DNA of 64,000 nucleotides from positions 18,860-82,859 of the forward strand of contig JARGSG010000137.1 of the NCBI GenBank assembly GCA_030374805.1. The letters run 5' to 3'. Under the pieces are notes generated by a model. That model made no database searches and was not told the origin of the DNA. It saw only the letters and a program-made list of their open reading frames with translations. Origin of the DNA: Gracilaria gracilis (lineage: Eukaryota > Rhodophyta > Florideophyceae > Gracilariales > Gracilariaceae). Each line of letters begins with the position of its first letter. Position 1 is the first letter of the stretch. Positions 44,055 through 53,661 of this stretch are shown piece after piece. A program made the translations under genes and the position numbers.

Positions 44055-45153
44055 TCAGCTTCTCACTGGTTTGTTGAACTTCTCTCTCCAGCATTTCTCT
44101 CTGAGCACGGAGCGATGTGACCAGCGACATGTTCTATCGGTTCTCCTTTGCAATTTCTCTCTTCTCTCTCTCTCTCTTTTTATAGGCACAGTAGCTTCAT
44201 GATAACTACATGGAGAGCGTTTCTGAATGAAACGCTCTCTTACTAAGAAGGCCAACGCGTTTTCTGGCCACTTGGAGATGATTTCACTAACAACTACACT
44301 TTGTCGCTCACGCAAGGGTGGTAGGCTAATTCGCCTCGAATGTGTTCGCAACGGGCATCGTAACAAATAATGGTCAACTTCTCTCTTCGCTTGTTCTTCT
44401 TGTCGGAGAGAGTTCTTTGTTGAGTCCAGCTCGGCACTCATACGTTCCAAATTCGTTTGAAGGATTTCTCGTTGAGCTTTTCGCTTTTCTATAGTTCGAA
44501 TAAGTTCGTTCTTTCGGTAAAAACAGACGCAACTTCTTCTTCGCGTTGTTCACGTGAGATCATCTATTGCATGGCAATCATTCATGAGCTGAGCATGCAT
44601 GGAAGATTTGTCCGTAGAGATTTCGACCAGCAAACCCTGCGCAGCAATGAGTTCAAGGTTTGTCGCAGCTACAGTTCTTACTGCATCTCGTAACGCCTCT
44701 TCATGCTCATGCACTCTAGTGGTCGATGTCTTTGATGCCGACGCATCACTTTGTGGCAGATGTCTCAGTGGTAGAGCCTGCAAAACGAAATTGAAGCTCA
44801 AAAAGCTGAGCATTGGCAGATTGGTTTTATGCTCTTAATCTTCTTCGATTTACTTTGCCTTCTTTAAAGCCTCTGTGAGCTTGCTTGCCTCATTGACTGT
44901 TTGTTCTAAGCCATGAACCTTACGACATTTCGTCCAACCTCTTCTCGTAGTCCGAGCATTTTGCTACTGCCTGTTCTCGCTCAGAAATAATTGCTTCCAT
45001 GCCAGCATGATTTCCAACATTTAGCTTAAGCTGCTCTTGCAGATTTGAATTTTCTTCCAAGGGTTTGCGTCGCGATAATAGCGCACCAGCAAGCTCCTGA
45101 CTTCGACGTTCTGACTCAATTTTGTGAGAAGCATTCAGGACGACGGCACTCAC
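44055..45153 (-). pseudogene. Decayed coiled-coil protein gene
   Basis: Three minus-strand stretches encode long heptad-like helices: 45153-44920 (KIESERRSQELAGALLSRRK, IISEREQAVAKCSDYEKRLD), 44813-44550 (HEHEEALRDAVRTVAATNLE) and 44450-44055 (ERMSAELDSTKNSLRQEEQA). The first is in another frame from the other two, and stops separate them. Together they look like a former long coiled-coil protein broken by at least two lesions, or a multi-exon gene whose introns I cannot place. A hairpin (44213-44239) and a CT microsatellite (44160-44186) lie in its last part. Confidence 0.4.
44213..44239. repeat. Perfect hairpin, 11-bp arms
   Basis: GAGAGCGTTTC (44213-44223) and GAAACGCTCTC (44229-44239) with loop TGAAT. 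Confidence 0.9.
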
Positions 45154-45718
45154 AACATTTTGAATTGCTGGGGGAGTGAATCGCGATTCATGTACGACGC
45201 CGTCTTGTAGACGACTGACAGTCTGATCGTACTCAACCTGAATCTGACGGCCAAACCCAATTTCTTTGTCATTTCACCGCTTTGCTTTTCAGAAAACTTG
45301 CAAGCAGCTACGAGAGATGCGAGTGGCTTGCGTGGTTTCTGTATGGTGGTTGCAACTCTCCACGTCCTTCATGGGCTGATGGCATGGATTGCATGAACGT
45401 GGACATGCGCTGTAGCCGAGTTGTTCGAAGTGGGCGTAACCACCCAGCTCACGGAGCTCACTACTTCGACCGAATCGAGACCCAACCCAGGGTGGGAATG
45501 AGGGTCAGATTGAGGTTCCAATTTTGGAACGTTTCATGGACGCTTTGTAGCCATTTTTGGGTCGATGATAAAAATTTTTGACTTTGACGAAGTCAAAGTT
45601 TCGTTTGCAGAAAAGTCACGGAGCCCGCCTCGAAATAAATCCATGCCCTCCCCCAAAAAAATCCACGCCCTGCCTCTCTCTGTTAGACTCTCTCAGAATT
45701 GGCAGCGCATTTCCCGTC
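45154..45718. other. No gene recognised
   Basis: Non-coding. A short inverted repeat (ACTTTGAC / GTCAAAGT) lies near 45581-45600. The cassette shared with copy A begins at 45719. Confidence 0.4.
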
Positions 45719-46035
45719 GCGCGGCAGCGTCGCTCACTTGAACGTTACGGCCATGACGCTCGATCTACAAGTGTGCCCTTTTCGAGCCCCAAGCGTCTAT
45801 CCTACATCCTGTGGGGCGTCTTCTGGAGGAGTGTATGATGCCTTGGAGTACATTATTTATCTAGCGCACTTCCAGTCGCGCGGCAGTGTCGCTCACTTGA
45901 ACGTTACGGCGATGACGCAACTCGAGCTACAAGTGTGACCTTTCCGAGCCCCAAGCGTCTATCCTACATCCTGTGGGGCGTCTTCTGGAGGAGTGTATGA
46001 TGCCTTGGAGTACCTTATTTATCTAGCGGCGACAC
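45719..46035. repeat. Two-copy tandem repeat upstream of copy B (~159-bp unit)
   Basis: Same array as at 38628-38942: units start GCGCGGCAG at 45719 and 45878. Homology with the copy A region continues unbroken through the leader and 5' coding region to 46297, about 580 bp in all, then stops abruptly. Confidence 0.9.
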
Positions 46036-46183
46036 TTGTCGTAAACACTGCCGGGGGTATCACCAGGGGCGCATAATGCACGGGAAACCGGTAGTTCTGG
46101 GGCTTTTTAACGCAATGCGCCTCGCTTAGGCAGCTAGGCCACCACAACTACAACCTCATCGAGAAGCATCTCTGAACCGCCAC

Positions 46184-47644
46184 ATGCTTTCGAGAAATAG
46201 AACGTTTCATTCGGATCGGGACATCCAGCCCCTTGCAAAACCTCGGCTCAGGCGCAAGAGAGGTTTCAGCAGCGATCATGTCCATCCCGCGAATGAATTC
46301 AAGCGTAGGAAGATCCGAGTGGATAACGGAAAGAAAGGCTGCGTTCCTTTAGATGGATCCCGAATGGTACGCGTGAATTGGTTGACGTATCTGAAGTATC
46401 TGACCAGACACAAACCCGGCTTCTTGTGTAGTGACGATGCAAAGCTATTATCGTCATCGAGAACATGGAGGCACAAGCTCAAATACGAGTCATTGTGGAT
46501 TACGAAAGAGAATTGTCTCGCTTTGCAGAATTTATACATGGTGTACTACAGGGCGAGAGATATGGAGACGGTCGTTGCTGGGCGCGAAGGTTTTAGGCGT
46601 CTCACATCAACAGTTGCGCAGTTTCTCCGTCTCGCCATAGCGCGTTCCTTTTGTACGAAGGAAAGCGTTTTCCAGACGGATGTTCTTTTTCGTTGCGTTA
46701 GTGAGATATCTCTGGTGGAGTGCTTCACGGTTTTTATGATAGAGTGTCGCTCTTCGTTCGTAGTTCTAAGGAAAGCAAGGCACTTGAAGGCGATGTGTGA
46801 GGTTGCTCCTGAGTTCATGAGAAATGAAACTGAGCGGTCAAGCCTTCGTCGAGTGTTGCACTACCTTAATACCGTCATTGGCGTTAATCGAAAAAGAGCG
46901 GGACAAGTTGACCGCTACTCTCCGCAACAGATATCCTCAGCAACGATAGCGCGAGCTGTACATTATTCGATCGATACGTTGTCTAGAATAATGGAGAAGA
47001 ACTGGAGCGAAACCGTTTTCAAGAAGTTCCTGAGCACGTGGTCATCAGCTTTCATAGCACTTCTCGTGTTTTGCAGCGCTGGACAGGCGCCACAAGCGTT
47101 GGCTCGTATTCGTATATGCGAAGAACGATTTGAAGACGACCTCCAATGCGCTGAAAAAGCAGGGTTTGTGTCACTATCCACACTACACGGGAAGAGAACT
47201 GCGCTTGTTGGCCTGCCTCTGGTTATCCTCCCAACGTTTTGTATTCCTTTCCTTCGCTTTCATACTTATACTATACTGCCAATTGTAGAACGAACAACGC
47301 GGAGTAGTGAAACCGAGAAGCCGTTACTACTGAACCACCTGAACGGGAGACCGTTGGAGTCATGGAAGGTTGCCTACGAGTTTGGTAAGTTTCTTCGTAG
47401 CATGAATTCAGATCTTAAGCCATTTTCGATCAGAGAATTGCGTCTTAGTTCACAAGCAGTATTCTTGCATGCTTTCCGACGGGAGAGGTTGTTGGGACAT
47501 CGAACCGAAGAGCAGTTTCTCGATGTCATGGCACGGCATTACAACACAACCACTGGGCAATTGAGGCGAAACATGGGATACAGGGGATCCGTGGAGTACG
47601 AAACAACTGCACGAGAGCTTACCCGTTTCTTTAATGATATTTAA
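46184..47644 (+). CDS. Recombinase-like gene, copy B (intact frame)
   Basis: A 486-codon uninterrupted frame. Residues 1-38 equal the copy A N-terminus (two basic patches, RLRRKRGF and KRRKIRV; likely nuclear). Residues ~65-210 form the conserved helical domain (WLTYLKYLTRHKPGFLCSDD, ITKENCLALQNLYMVYYRAR, STVAQFLRLAIARSFCTKES, DVLFRCVSEISLVECFTVF). Residues ~280-470 correspond to the recombinase-like domain of copy C: CSAGQAPQALARI (the first Arg of copy C is Ala here, residue 302), K337 in LHGKR, LLLNHLNGRPL, SIRELRLSS (R420) and FLDVMARHYNTTTGQLRRNM with Tyr at 466. Loss of the first Arg and a shifted Tyr suggest it may be inactive or that the domain has another role. No family name is assured. 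Confidence 0.6.
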   Translation: MLSRNRTFHSDRDIQPLAKPRLRRKRGFSSDHVHPANEFKRRKIRVDNGKKGCVPLDGSRMVRVNWLTYLKYLTRHKPGFLCSDDAKLLSSSRTWRHKLKYESLWITKENCLALQNLYMVYYRARDMETVVAGREGFRRLTSTVAQFLRLAIARSFCTKESVFQTDVLFRCVSEISLVECFTVFMIECRSSFVVLRKARHLKAMCEVAPEFMRNETERSSLRRVLHYLNTVIGVNRKRAGQVDRYSPQQISSATIARAVHYSIDTLSRIMEKNWSETVFKKFLSTWSSAFIALLVFCSAGQAPQALARIRICEERFEDDLQCAEKAGFVSLSTLHGKRTALVGLPLVILPTFCIPFLRFHTYTILPIVERTTRSSETEKPLLLNHLNGRPLESWKVAYEFGKFLRSMNSDLKPFSIRELRLSSQAVFLHAFRRERLLGHRTEEQFLDVMARHYNTTTGQLRRNMGYRGSVEYETTARELTRFFNDI

Positions 47645-49170
47645 GTAACATTAAACTTCGTCGATCCTGTGCCACCGTCAACGTCAAGTCCACCACGCAC
47701 TTATCTCGATAGATGTTCGTCATAGAGTAGCTTAACTTGCAATTAGTGATAAATATGTTGCGACGCAGGCGGAGGTTGCGATGGAGCAGGCGGGTGTGAC
47801 GGTGGTCGCGGCGGCGGCTGTGGCTGAAACGAACGATCTCTGTGACTTTCGAAATGCGAATCCTCTGCTTCTGATCCGTGGCACCCCCAAGTGGGGGAGA
47901 AGCACAATCTGTCGCAATGCAGTCCATTGAAGTCAATACTTCCGAAACGGCAACGTCAATCTACGAGAGGAAACGTCCAATACTTGCGTCTTTCTCACAG
48001 TTTTAAATACACTCAAACATGTAATGTTTGTGAATTCGTGCTTGTACTCTCTTCTGTAACCACATGCACATTGTTAAAGAGCTTGCACGGTCCTGAATCG
48101 CCGCGGCAGGAGAACTCCAAAATGTGGAGTGCTCTGTTGTTGGTTTGGAGGCTTGCGTGTGTGCGTGGGACGTTTCTACCTGGAGCCAGAGACGTATCTA
48201 CATCGCAATTTTGCACTGCGAGAAAGAGCGGCAACTTAACGGGAACGAGTTGTCGCCATTTGCGGTTTTGGTTGTGCCTCAGTATGTTGAAGGAAGCGAT
48301 GTTCGATCGTGTGAATCCCTGCACTGGTGTCTTCCTTGCATACAAAGCTGGCGTAAGGAAGTTCTAAACAAGCGTCCCTCACCAGCAACCTAACTGAAAT
48401 ATCCTGCACAGGCCACCGTTCACGCTGGGTACTTGGAAAAAACTGGAGCTCTGGTTCTTCAAGGCTATTTCTATTGTAAACGCAATGGCTTTCAACACAT
48501 CGAAAGCACCGCGATTTACGCATGTAACCACAATCAAAGCGAAAAAGATATGCTCCGTAGCAGCTTCCAACGAAGCCCGTAATACCGACTTCTGCTCCAT
48601 ATAAACGCGATTATTATTGTGCGGAACGTGGCTCGCGCACAATCCAGGGCAAAGGACATGCTATCCTGCGTTCGGAAGACGAATCAAAACATCCATTACC
48701 ATTTGTGGTTTCGTTTCGAAGGCATGTAGTACGATGGCTTCCTCCAAGGCAGCTTTGATAGTAGGAACAGCTGCGAACAGCACATGAATGGCAGCGGGTG
48801 ACGGGCACTACAGTGCGCGAAACTGTAGCGCGCGAGCGAGGGTGGAAGAGGTGGAGCGAAGTGCGCGCATAGTTGACCGTCGGCGGGCAGAGCCCCGTGC
48901 CAAACGGTCACGCATTTTATTTGGCCAGTGCACAGAACCGTGTTCTTCGACTTTGAAAAATTTATCCACCTTCGAATAAATTTTCATCACAATCTCGTGA
49001 CCCACTTCCATGTTCCATCACGCGTTACGTTTTAAAAAAGTACTCGTACACGAGTGAAACCTGTTCACGTTTAATCCCTGGATAGTCTTGCTTCATTGCA
49101 TACAACGATATACAATCTGCGGCGCTGTTAAATTTGTCAGCATTCGACCCTTACTCTCACCAGTGAGTTG
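47645..49170. other. No gene recognised; contains a 3'-end motif shared with copy C
   Basis: At 47701-47746 the sequence reads CTTATCTCGATAGA ... TAGAGTAGCTTAACTT ... AATTAGTG, closely matching 36607-36643 just past the end of copy C (CTTATCTCGATAGAGTAGCT ... AATTAGTG). Relative to the genes the two matches lie in opposite orientation, so 47.7 kb may hold the end of another, minus-strand member. A minus-strand stretch at 48642-48236 looks partly protein-like (ATEHIFFALIVVTCVNRGAF) but is not recognisable. Confidence 0.4.
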
Positions 49171-49209
49171 ACAGATTGCCATGCAGTGAGTCACTACATG
49201 GCAATCTGT
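49171..49209. repeat. Near-perfect palindrome, 19-bp arms, 1-nt loop
   Basis: 49171-49189 (ACAGATTGCCATGCAGTGA) pairs with 49191-49209 with one mismatch around a single central G. It lies ~160 bp upstream of the hAT transposase gene. Confidence 0.95.
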
Positions 49210-49365
49210 AAAACTCAAGTTCTGACCACAAACGAATTTACAAGAAGATTATAACCACGTCAATATCACCTTGGTGCACTTGCTTGTTGTGACAACAACA
49301 AATTACACTACAAAAAGTTGCCCCGCTAATGTAGACTTCTCTCCTCTGCAGCCTCACTTTCAAGC

Positions 49366-51568
49366 ATGTCGCACCATCCCCATGCTTCCACTAGCTCTCT
49401 CAACGAGTCCTTCGGTCATAAATCAGGTCAAAAGAGAAGTTGGTGGGTTGATCAATGTTTTCGAACAGAACGTGTCTCTGATTTTCTCTCCGCTACACCG
49501 CAGACAAGAACAGCATGCTTGAAATGTTCCTTCACATCAAGTGGGGCAACTCCGAATGCGACGCAACTTGGAAAGCACTTGCTTCGGAGTAATAACACAA
49601 GCAAAGACGTGAAGACCCGTGTAGTTCAACAGGAAACCTTTGCGCGACATCATCGAGAATTGGAAGGAACGCTGTGCTACGGAGCCCCTCAAACCCCACT
49701 TCTTCGAAAGAAGCGCAAGAGAGCCGACGGGAAAGGGAATCGACGAGATAATGCCAGTTCCCATCGTAATCGTAAATAAATTTGTGGCTCTAGTGAGGAG
49801 AGCATGAGCACAACGGATTGCGGAACACAGGTAAATAATCTGCTGACGTCTTTAATTGTTAATCGTATGCTGCCTTTTTCGATTCTCAGCAGAAAGGAGG
49901 GCCAAAACGAGCTGTACAAAATCATACAACTTTTAAGGCCTTCAATGTTAGCTAAGGTTCCTACAGTTTCTAGACTCTCTGGCAGCAATCTTGACGCCTA
50001 CTACAACGATGTTCTAACCCAGGTGAAAGGATCTATTTCTGCATGTTTCTCACAGAGCTATGGTACGCTGATATTCGACGGATGGACAGATGGAAATTCT
50101 GAAAGTGTGGTTAATGTGTTGCTTTCGGTCACTGGTCTGGAGAGATCTCGTCTGTAGTGCAACGCTATTGCGGATGAAGCTTCGCTATTGCGATTCATAG
50201 ACAAGGGGATGCTCTCTAAGGAGGTGATGATGAATGCCATGCGTGGCACACCCCATTCTTGGGTACATTCGTACAACATATAGGATAGTTGTGAGGTGCA
50301 CAGCATTGCTGGTCAGTCACACACGTGTGGGAGGTTTGCACCCATTGTTGGGGATTCTAGATATTAGTATTGGATATTTAGTTACCACTGACAGTGGGCG
50401 GCTACACTACATAGTAGGTTGAGCTCAACCCAACTTTGGGGAAGTAAACGACTCAACCGAGTGTTCGGCTCTGATGTTTCACCCTTGGTGAGTAATATCC
50501 TCCTCACGGAGAGTTGCCACTACTGTGTAGGAGCCATCATCAGCCTCGCGGCATCTACAGCACTATTACCGCTTACGCGTGTTTCTTTTTGCGTGTGCTT
50601 TCGCTTCTTTTGCCCCTGTCGAACAGGTATTGCTACGCTGCATACCGGTGTTTACCGTTTTCGCTTTCGCCCACTCGCGTGGTTCGTGCCGCTCACTGCG
50701 TCCCGGTCCACACTCGTGTGTACCTGTTTTTCACTACTGTGACGTTTTACCGACCTGTGTCGTGCGTTCTCTACCGCTGTATCCGTCTTCTTTGCTCCGT
50801 GCTCTCTCCGTTGTCGGGAAGGGTTGACCCCGGTCTTACACCCGGCTCCGCCGTGTCATCCCGTGAGGGCGCTCTACTGCTGTGCTTACCTCTAAGAGGG
50901 AAGGTCTGAACACCCTTTGCGTGTCTTCTCCCTTTGAAGGGGTTGCACGACATCGTCGGACGTTTTTCTTACGATCAATTTACACTGGGTCCGAAAAATG
51001 TGGGGCTGACTTCTACGCAAACGTTGTGACCCAGGTCATGGCAGATTTCGGTGACATGAAGAGTATTTGTGCTGTAACCAGTGATAATACTAGCTGCTGT
51101 GTGAAAGCAAAGGAGAAGATTGCAACAGACCACAACTACATAATCCCTTGTCAAGATCAAACACATGTAGCAAACCTTCTTATGGAAGACGTCGGTCAGC
51201 TGAAATGGGTTGGGGATGTCTTGAAGACTGTTTCAACAATTGTGAGTGACTTGAGAAACAGACCGAAACTATACTATCGGTTTAAGAATTTAAAAGAGAA
51301 CCACAATGCGGACCTTCGAAACTCTGGATACGTGGCAACAACGGAGGAATTAGATGAATATGGAAGAGTGAAGCCCCCTCGCACTGCTTTCTTGCCAGTA
51401 AAAATGGCAACAACCCGTTTTGCCAGCTCTGAAGGGATGCTGAAATCGTTCTTGCGCGGGAAAGAAGTCTACAAGGCCCTGGTGGAGTGTGCCGACTTTT
51501 CTTCAAATCTCTATGGGGCTCGAAGCAGCAGTCGACGTGCTTTATTCATATATTCTGTGACAGATGTT
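49366..51568 (+). pseudogene. hAT-family transposase gene, split by a solo LTR
   Basis: A cut-and-paste DNA transposase. The N-terminal part (49366-49779) has a BED-like zinc finger (W near residue 26; CLKCSFTSSG, then a GKHLL histidine). After one in-frame TAA at 49777-49779 the frame continues with PFSILSRKEGQNELYKIIQL and LIFDGWTDGNSESVVNVLLS, the hAT first-aspartate block. The 800-bp solo LTR interrupts it at 50153. Dropping the LTR and one 5-bp target copy brings the next frame into phase (RTFFLRSIYTGSEK, then AVTSDNTSCCVKAKE with the second Asp, CQDQTHVANLLMEDV, and TTRFASSEGMLKSFL). At 51569 an inverted LTR fragment cuts the gene off, removing the third catalytic residue and the dimerisation region. 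Confidence 0.85.
50153..50952 (+). mobile_element. Solo LTR of a chromovirus-like retrotransposon
   Basis: Begins TGTAGTGCAACGC and ends TTGCACGACA, matching the termini of the LTRs of the large element downstream (TTTAGTGCAA/TGTAGTGCGA start, TTGCACTACA end). It is flanked by a 5-bp target duplication TCGTC (50148-50152 and 50953-50957). No internal retrotransposon sequence is present, so it is a product of LTR-LTR recombination. Internal sequence is related to but diverged from the 52778 LTR (shared GGTCTTACACCCG block), so it belongs to a sister subfamily. The middle is pyrimidine-rich and A-poor on the plus strand. Confidence 0.9.
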
Positions 51569-51790
51569 TGTAGTGCAAAACCCAGTGATAGGAAGTACAC
51601 TCAAGGTGTCCGAAGCCTTGCTCCCAGGGGAGGTAGACTCGGCGGAAGAGCACTCCGTCACACGGATAATTCGGGTGTAAGACCGCCCGGTGTACGGGAT
51701 ATACCTACAGAGGTAAGAAAGAACGGGGCTTGGGGTATCCGGATGCGGAGAATGACAGCGATGAGATCGTGAACCGATAGAAACCCTAGA
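51569..51790 (-). mobile_element. Inverted, truncated LTR fragment
   Basis: Starts TGTAGTGCAA, the reverse complement of the LTR end TTGCACTACA, and further in carries TTCGGGTGTAAGACCG, the reverse complement of the CGGTCTTACACCCG block of the other two LTRs. It is therefore the 3' part of a related LTR in opposite orientation, inserted in the hAT gene. The right boundary is approximate; the sequence runs into the minisatellite. Confidence 0.7.
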
Positions 51791-51822
51791 ATGAAAAGGG
51801 GAAAATTTACATTTACAAAATT

Positions 51823-52772
51823 GGGCTGGTTTTCCTGTCAATACGTGTGCACGGTGTGCATGCGCCGTCACTGCAATTTGGCGTCCGAAGGTCTTCATCT
51901 TCACCGTTTTCGGATTGTTCACTCTCAAAATGGCATTTTGGTGTTTCCAATGTGGGATTGGGCTGGTTTTCCTGTCAATACGTGTGCACGGTGTGCATGC
52001 GCCGTCACTGCAATTTGGCGTCCGAAGGTCTTCATCTTCACCGTTTTCGGATTGTTCACTCTCAAAATGGCATTTTGGTGTTTCCAATGTGGGATTCGGC
52101 TGGTTTTCCTGTCAATACGTGTGCACGGTGTGCATGCGCCGTCACTGCAATTTGGCGTCCGAAGGTCTTCATCTTCACCGTTTTCGGATTGTTCACTCTC
52201 AAAATGGCATTTTGGTGTTTCCAATGTGGGATTCGGCTGGTTTTCCTGTCAATACGTGTACACGGTGTGCATGCGCCGTCACTGCAATTTGGCATCCGAA
52301 GGTCTTCATCTTCACCGTTTCCGGATTGTTCACTCTCAAAATGGCATTTTGGTGTTTCCGATGTGGGATTCGGCTGGTTTTCCTGTCAATACGTGTGCAC
52401 GGTGTGCATGCGCCGCCACTGCAATTTGGCGTCCGAAGGTCTTCATCTTCACCGTTTTCGGATTGTTCACTCTCAAAATAAGATTTTGGTGTTTCCAATG
52501 TGGGATTCGGCTGGTTTTCCTGTCAATACCTGTGCACGGTGTGCATGCGCAGGCACTGCAATTTCGCGTCCGAAGGTCTTCATCTTCACCGTTTTCGGAT
52601 TGTTCACTCTCAAAATGGCATTTTGGTGTTTCCAATGTGGGATTCGCCTGGTTTTTCTGTCAATACGTGTGCACGGTGTGCATGAGCCCTCACTGCAATT
52701 TGGCCTCCTGGTTATCCTGTCAATACGTGTGCACGGTGTGCATGCGCCGTCTCTGTAATTTAGCGTCCAAAG
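51823..52772. repeat. Minisatellite, 137-bp unit, about seven copies
   Basis: Units begin GGGCTGGTTTTCCTGTCAAT (TCGGCTGG in later copies) at 51823, 51960, 52097, 52234, 52371, 52508 and 52645, the last one truncated and rearranged. They are ~95% alike and share GTGTGCACGGTGTGCATGCG. As 137 is not a multiple of three, three units cycle through all frames, and because no frame contains a stop, frames of up to 344 codons appear on both strands (51791-52825 plus). I regard these as by-products. The array ends 5 bp before the 5' LTR of the large retrotransposon. Confidence 0.95.
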
Positions 52773-52777
52773 GTCTT

Positions 52778-53551
52778 TTTAGTGCAACGCCCTCGGAAGG
52801 GGATGTGGAGGTACTTAGTTCATAATTTTCGTTCCACGGGAGGACTATTATATGAATAGTAATAACCATTGAGATGGGTTGGACACGTGGAACACGGTGT
52901 GAGCTGGAGAGGGTGGCCACGGCACGTGGGTAATTACCTCTGTTCGTGGGCTGATTTAGTTAGTTTATTTCTAATTATTAGTCAGCAAGCTGCACTACTT
53001 AATGCGCCGGCGATCTCGCCGTCACACCAGTAAAGCTCCCCGAACCAGGTTTGGGTCTAGACTTTCACGCCTTCGACAGTCATCAACTCCTCCAAGGAGG
53101 GATACGCCGTTGCAAACGGATCGCCTATCCACCCTGCGTCCTCTAAAGGAACCCAATATTGGGAGTGTTTACCAACTATTTTCGCGTTCGACCCTGTATG
53201 GGAAAACCCCGGCTTGTGCCGTATATCTTGCCCCTTTCTGCCACATGTTGTGGATCCCCTTTTCCATCTTACGAGTTCGTGGATACTCCACCACTTGGTG
53301 GGTGTGTACTACGACTCGATACGCTCCCCACACTGTGGACTCGCCCCCTCTCTCCAGGACCCCAACAAACCCTCGTAGAGGTGTACCAATTCTTGTCTTG
53401 CTCTCTACGCTCCGTCGTGACGGTCTGGCCTCGGTCTTACACCCGACTTTGTCGTGCCTTTCCAGAGAGTGCTCTGTTCGCTGACTACCCTTCAAGGAGG
53501 AAGATCCCGAACGTCTTCGTGGCTGCTTTCCCTCACAGGCATTGCACTACA
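52778..53551 (+). repeat. 5' LTR (774 bp)
   Basis: Starts TTTAGTGCAACGCC (TG of the canonical end mutated to TT; the 3' LTR has TGTAGTGC) and ends TTGCACTACA. The LTR ends form a 10-bp inverted repeat TGTAGTGCAA / TTGCACTACA. A pyrimidine-rich segment fills 53160-53500. No sequence starting TGG, expected for a tRNA primer site, is seen right after 53551, so the priming mode is unclear. Confidence 0.9.
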
Positions 53552-53661
53552 AAGTGCTCTCCCGACTTAGAATCGGTACACACATCTCGTGTTTGTTCCC
53601 TCATGGAGGTTCGTTTTCACAACTTTTGGAAGCTCCCGTGGGAACGGTTAGTTGGACGCCG

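Noticed and set aside
51791..52825. 344-codon frame and several overlapping frames in the minisatellite
   Set aside because: They are translations of a 137-bp tandem repeat in all frames, with no start context or domain.
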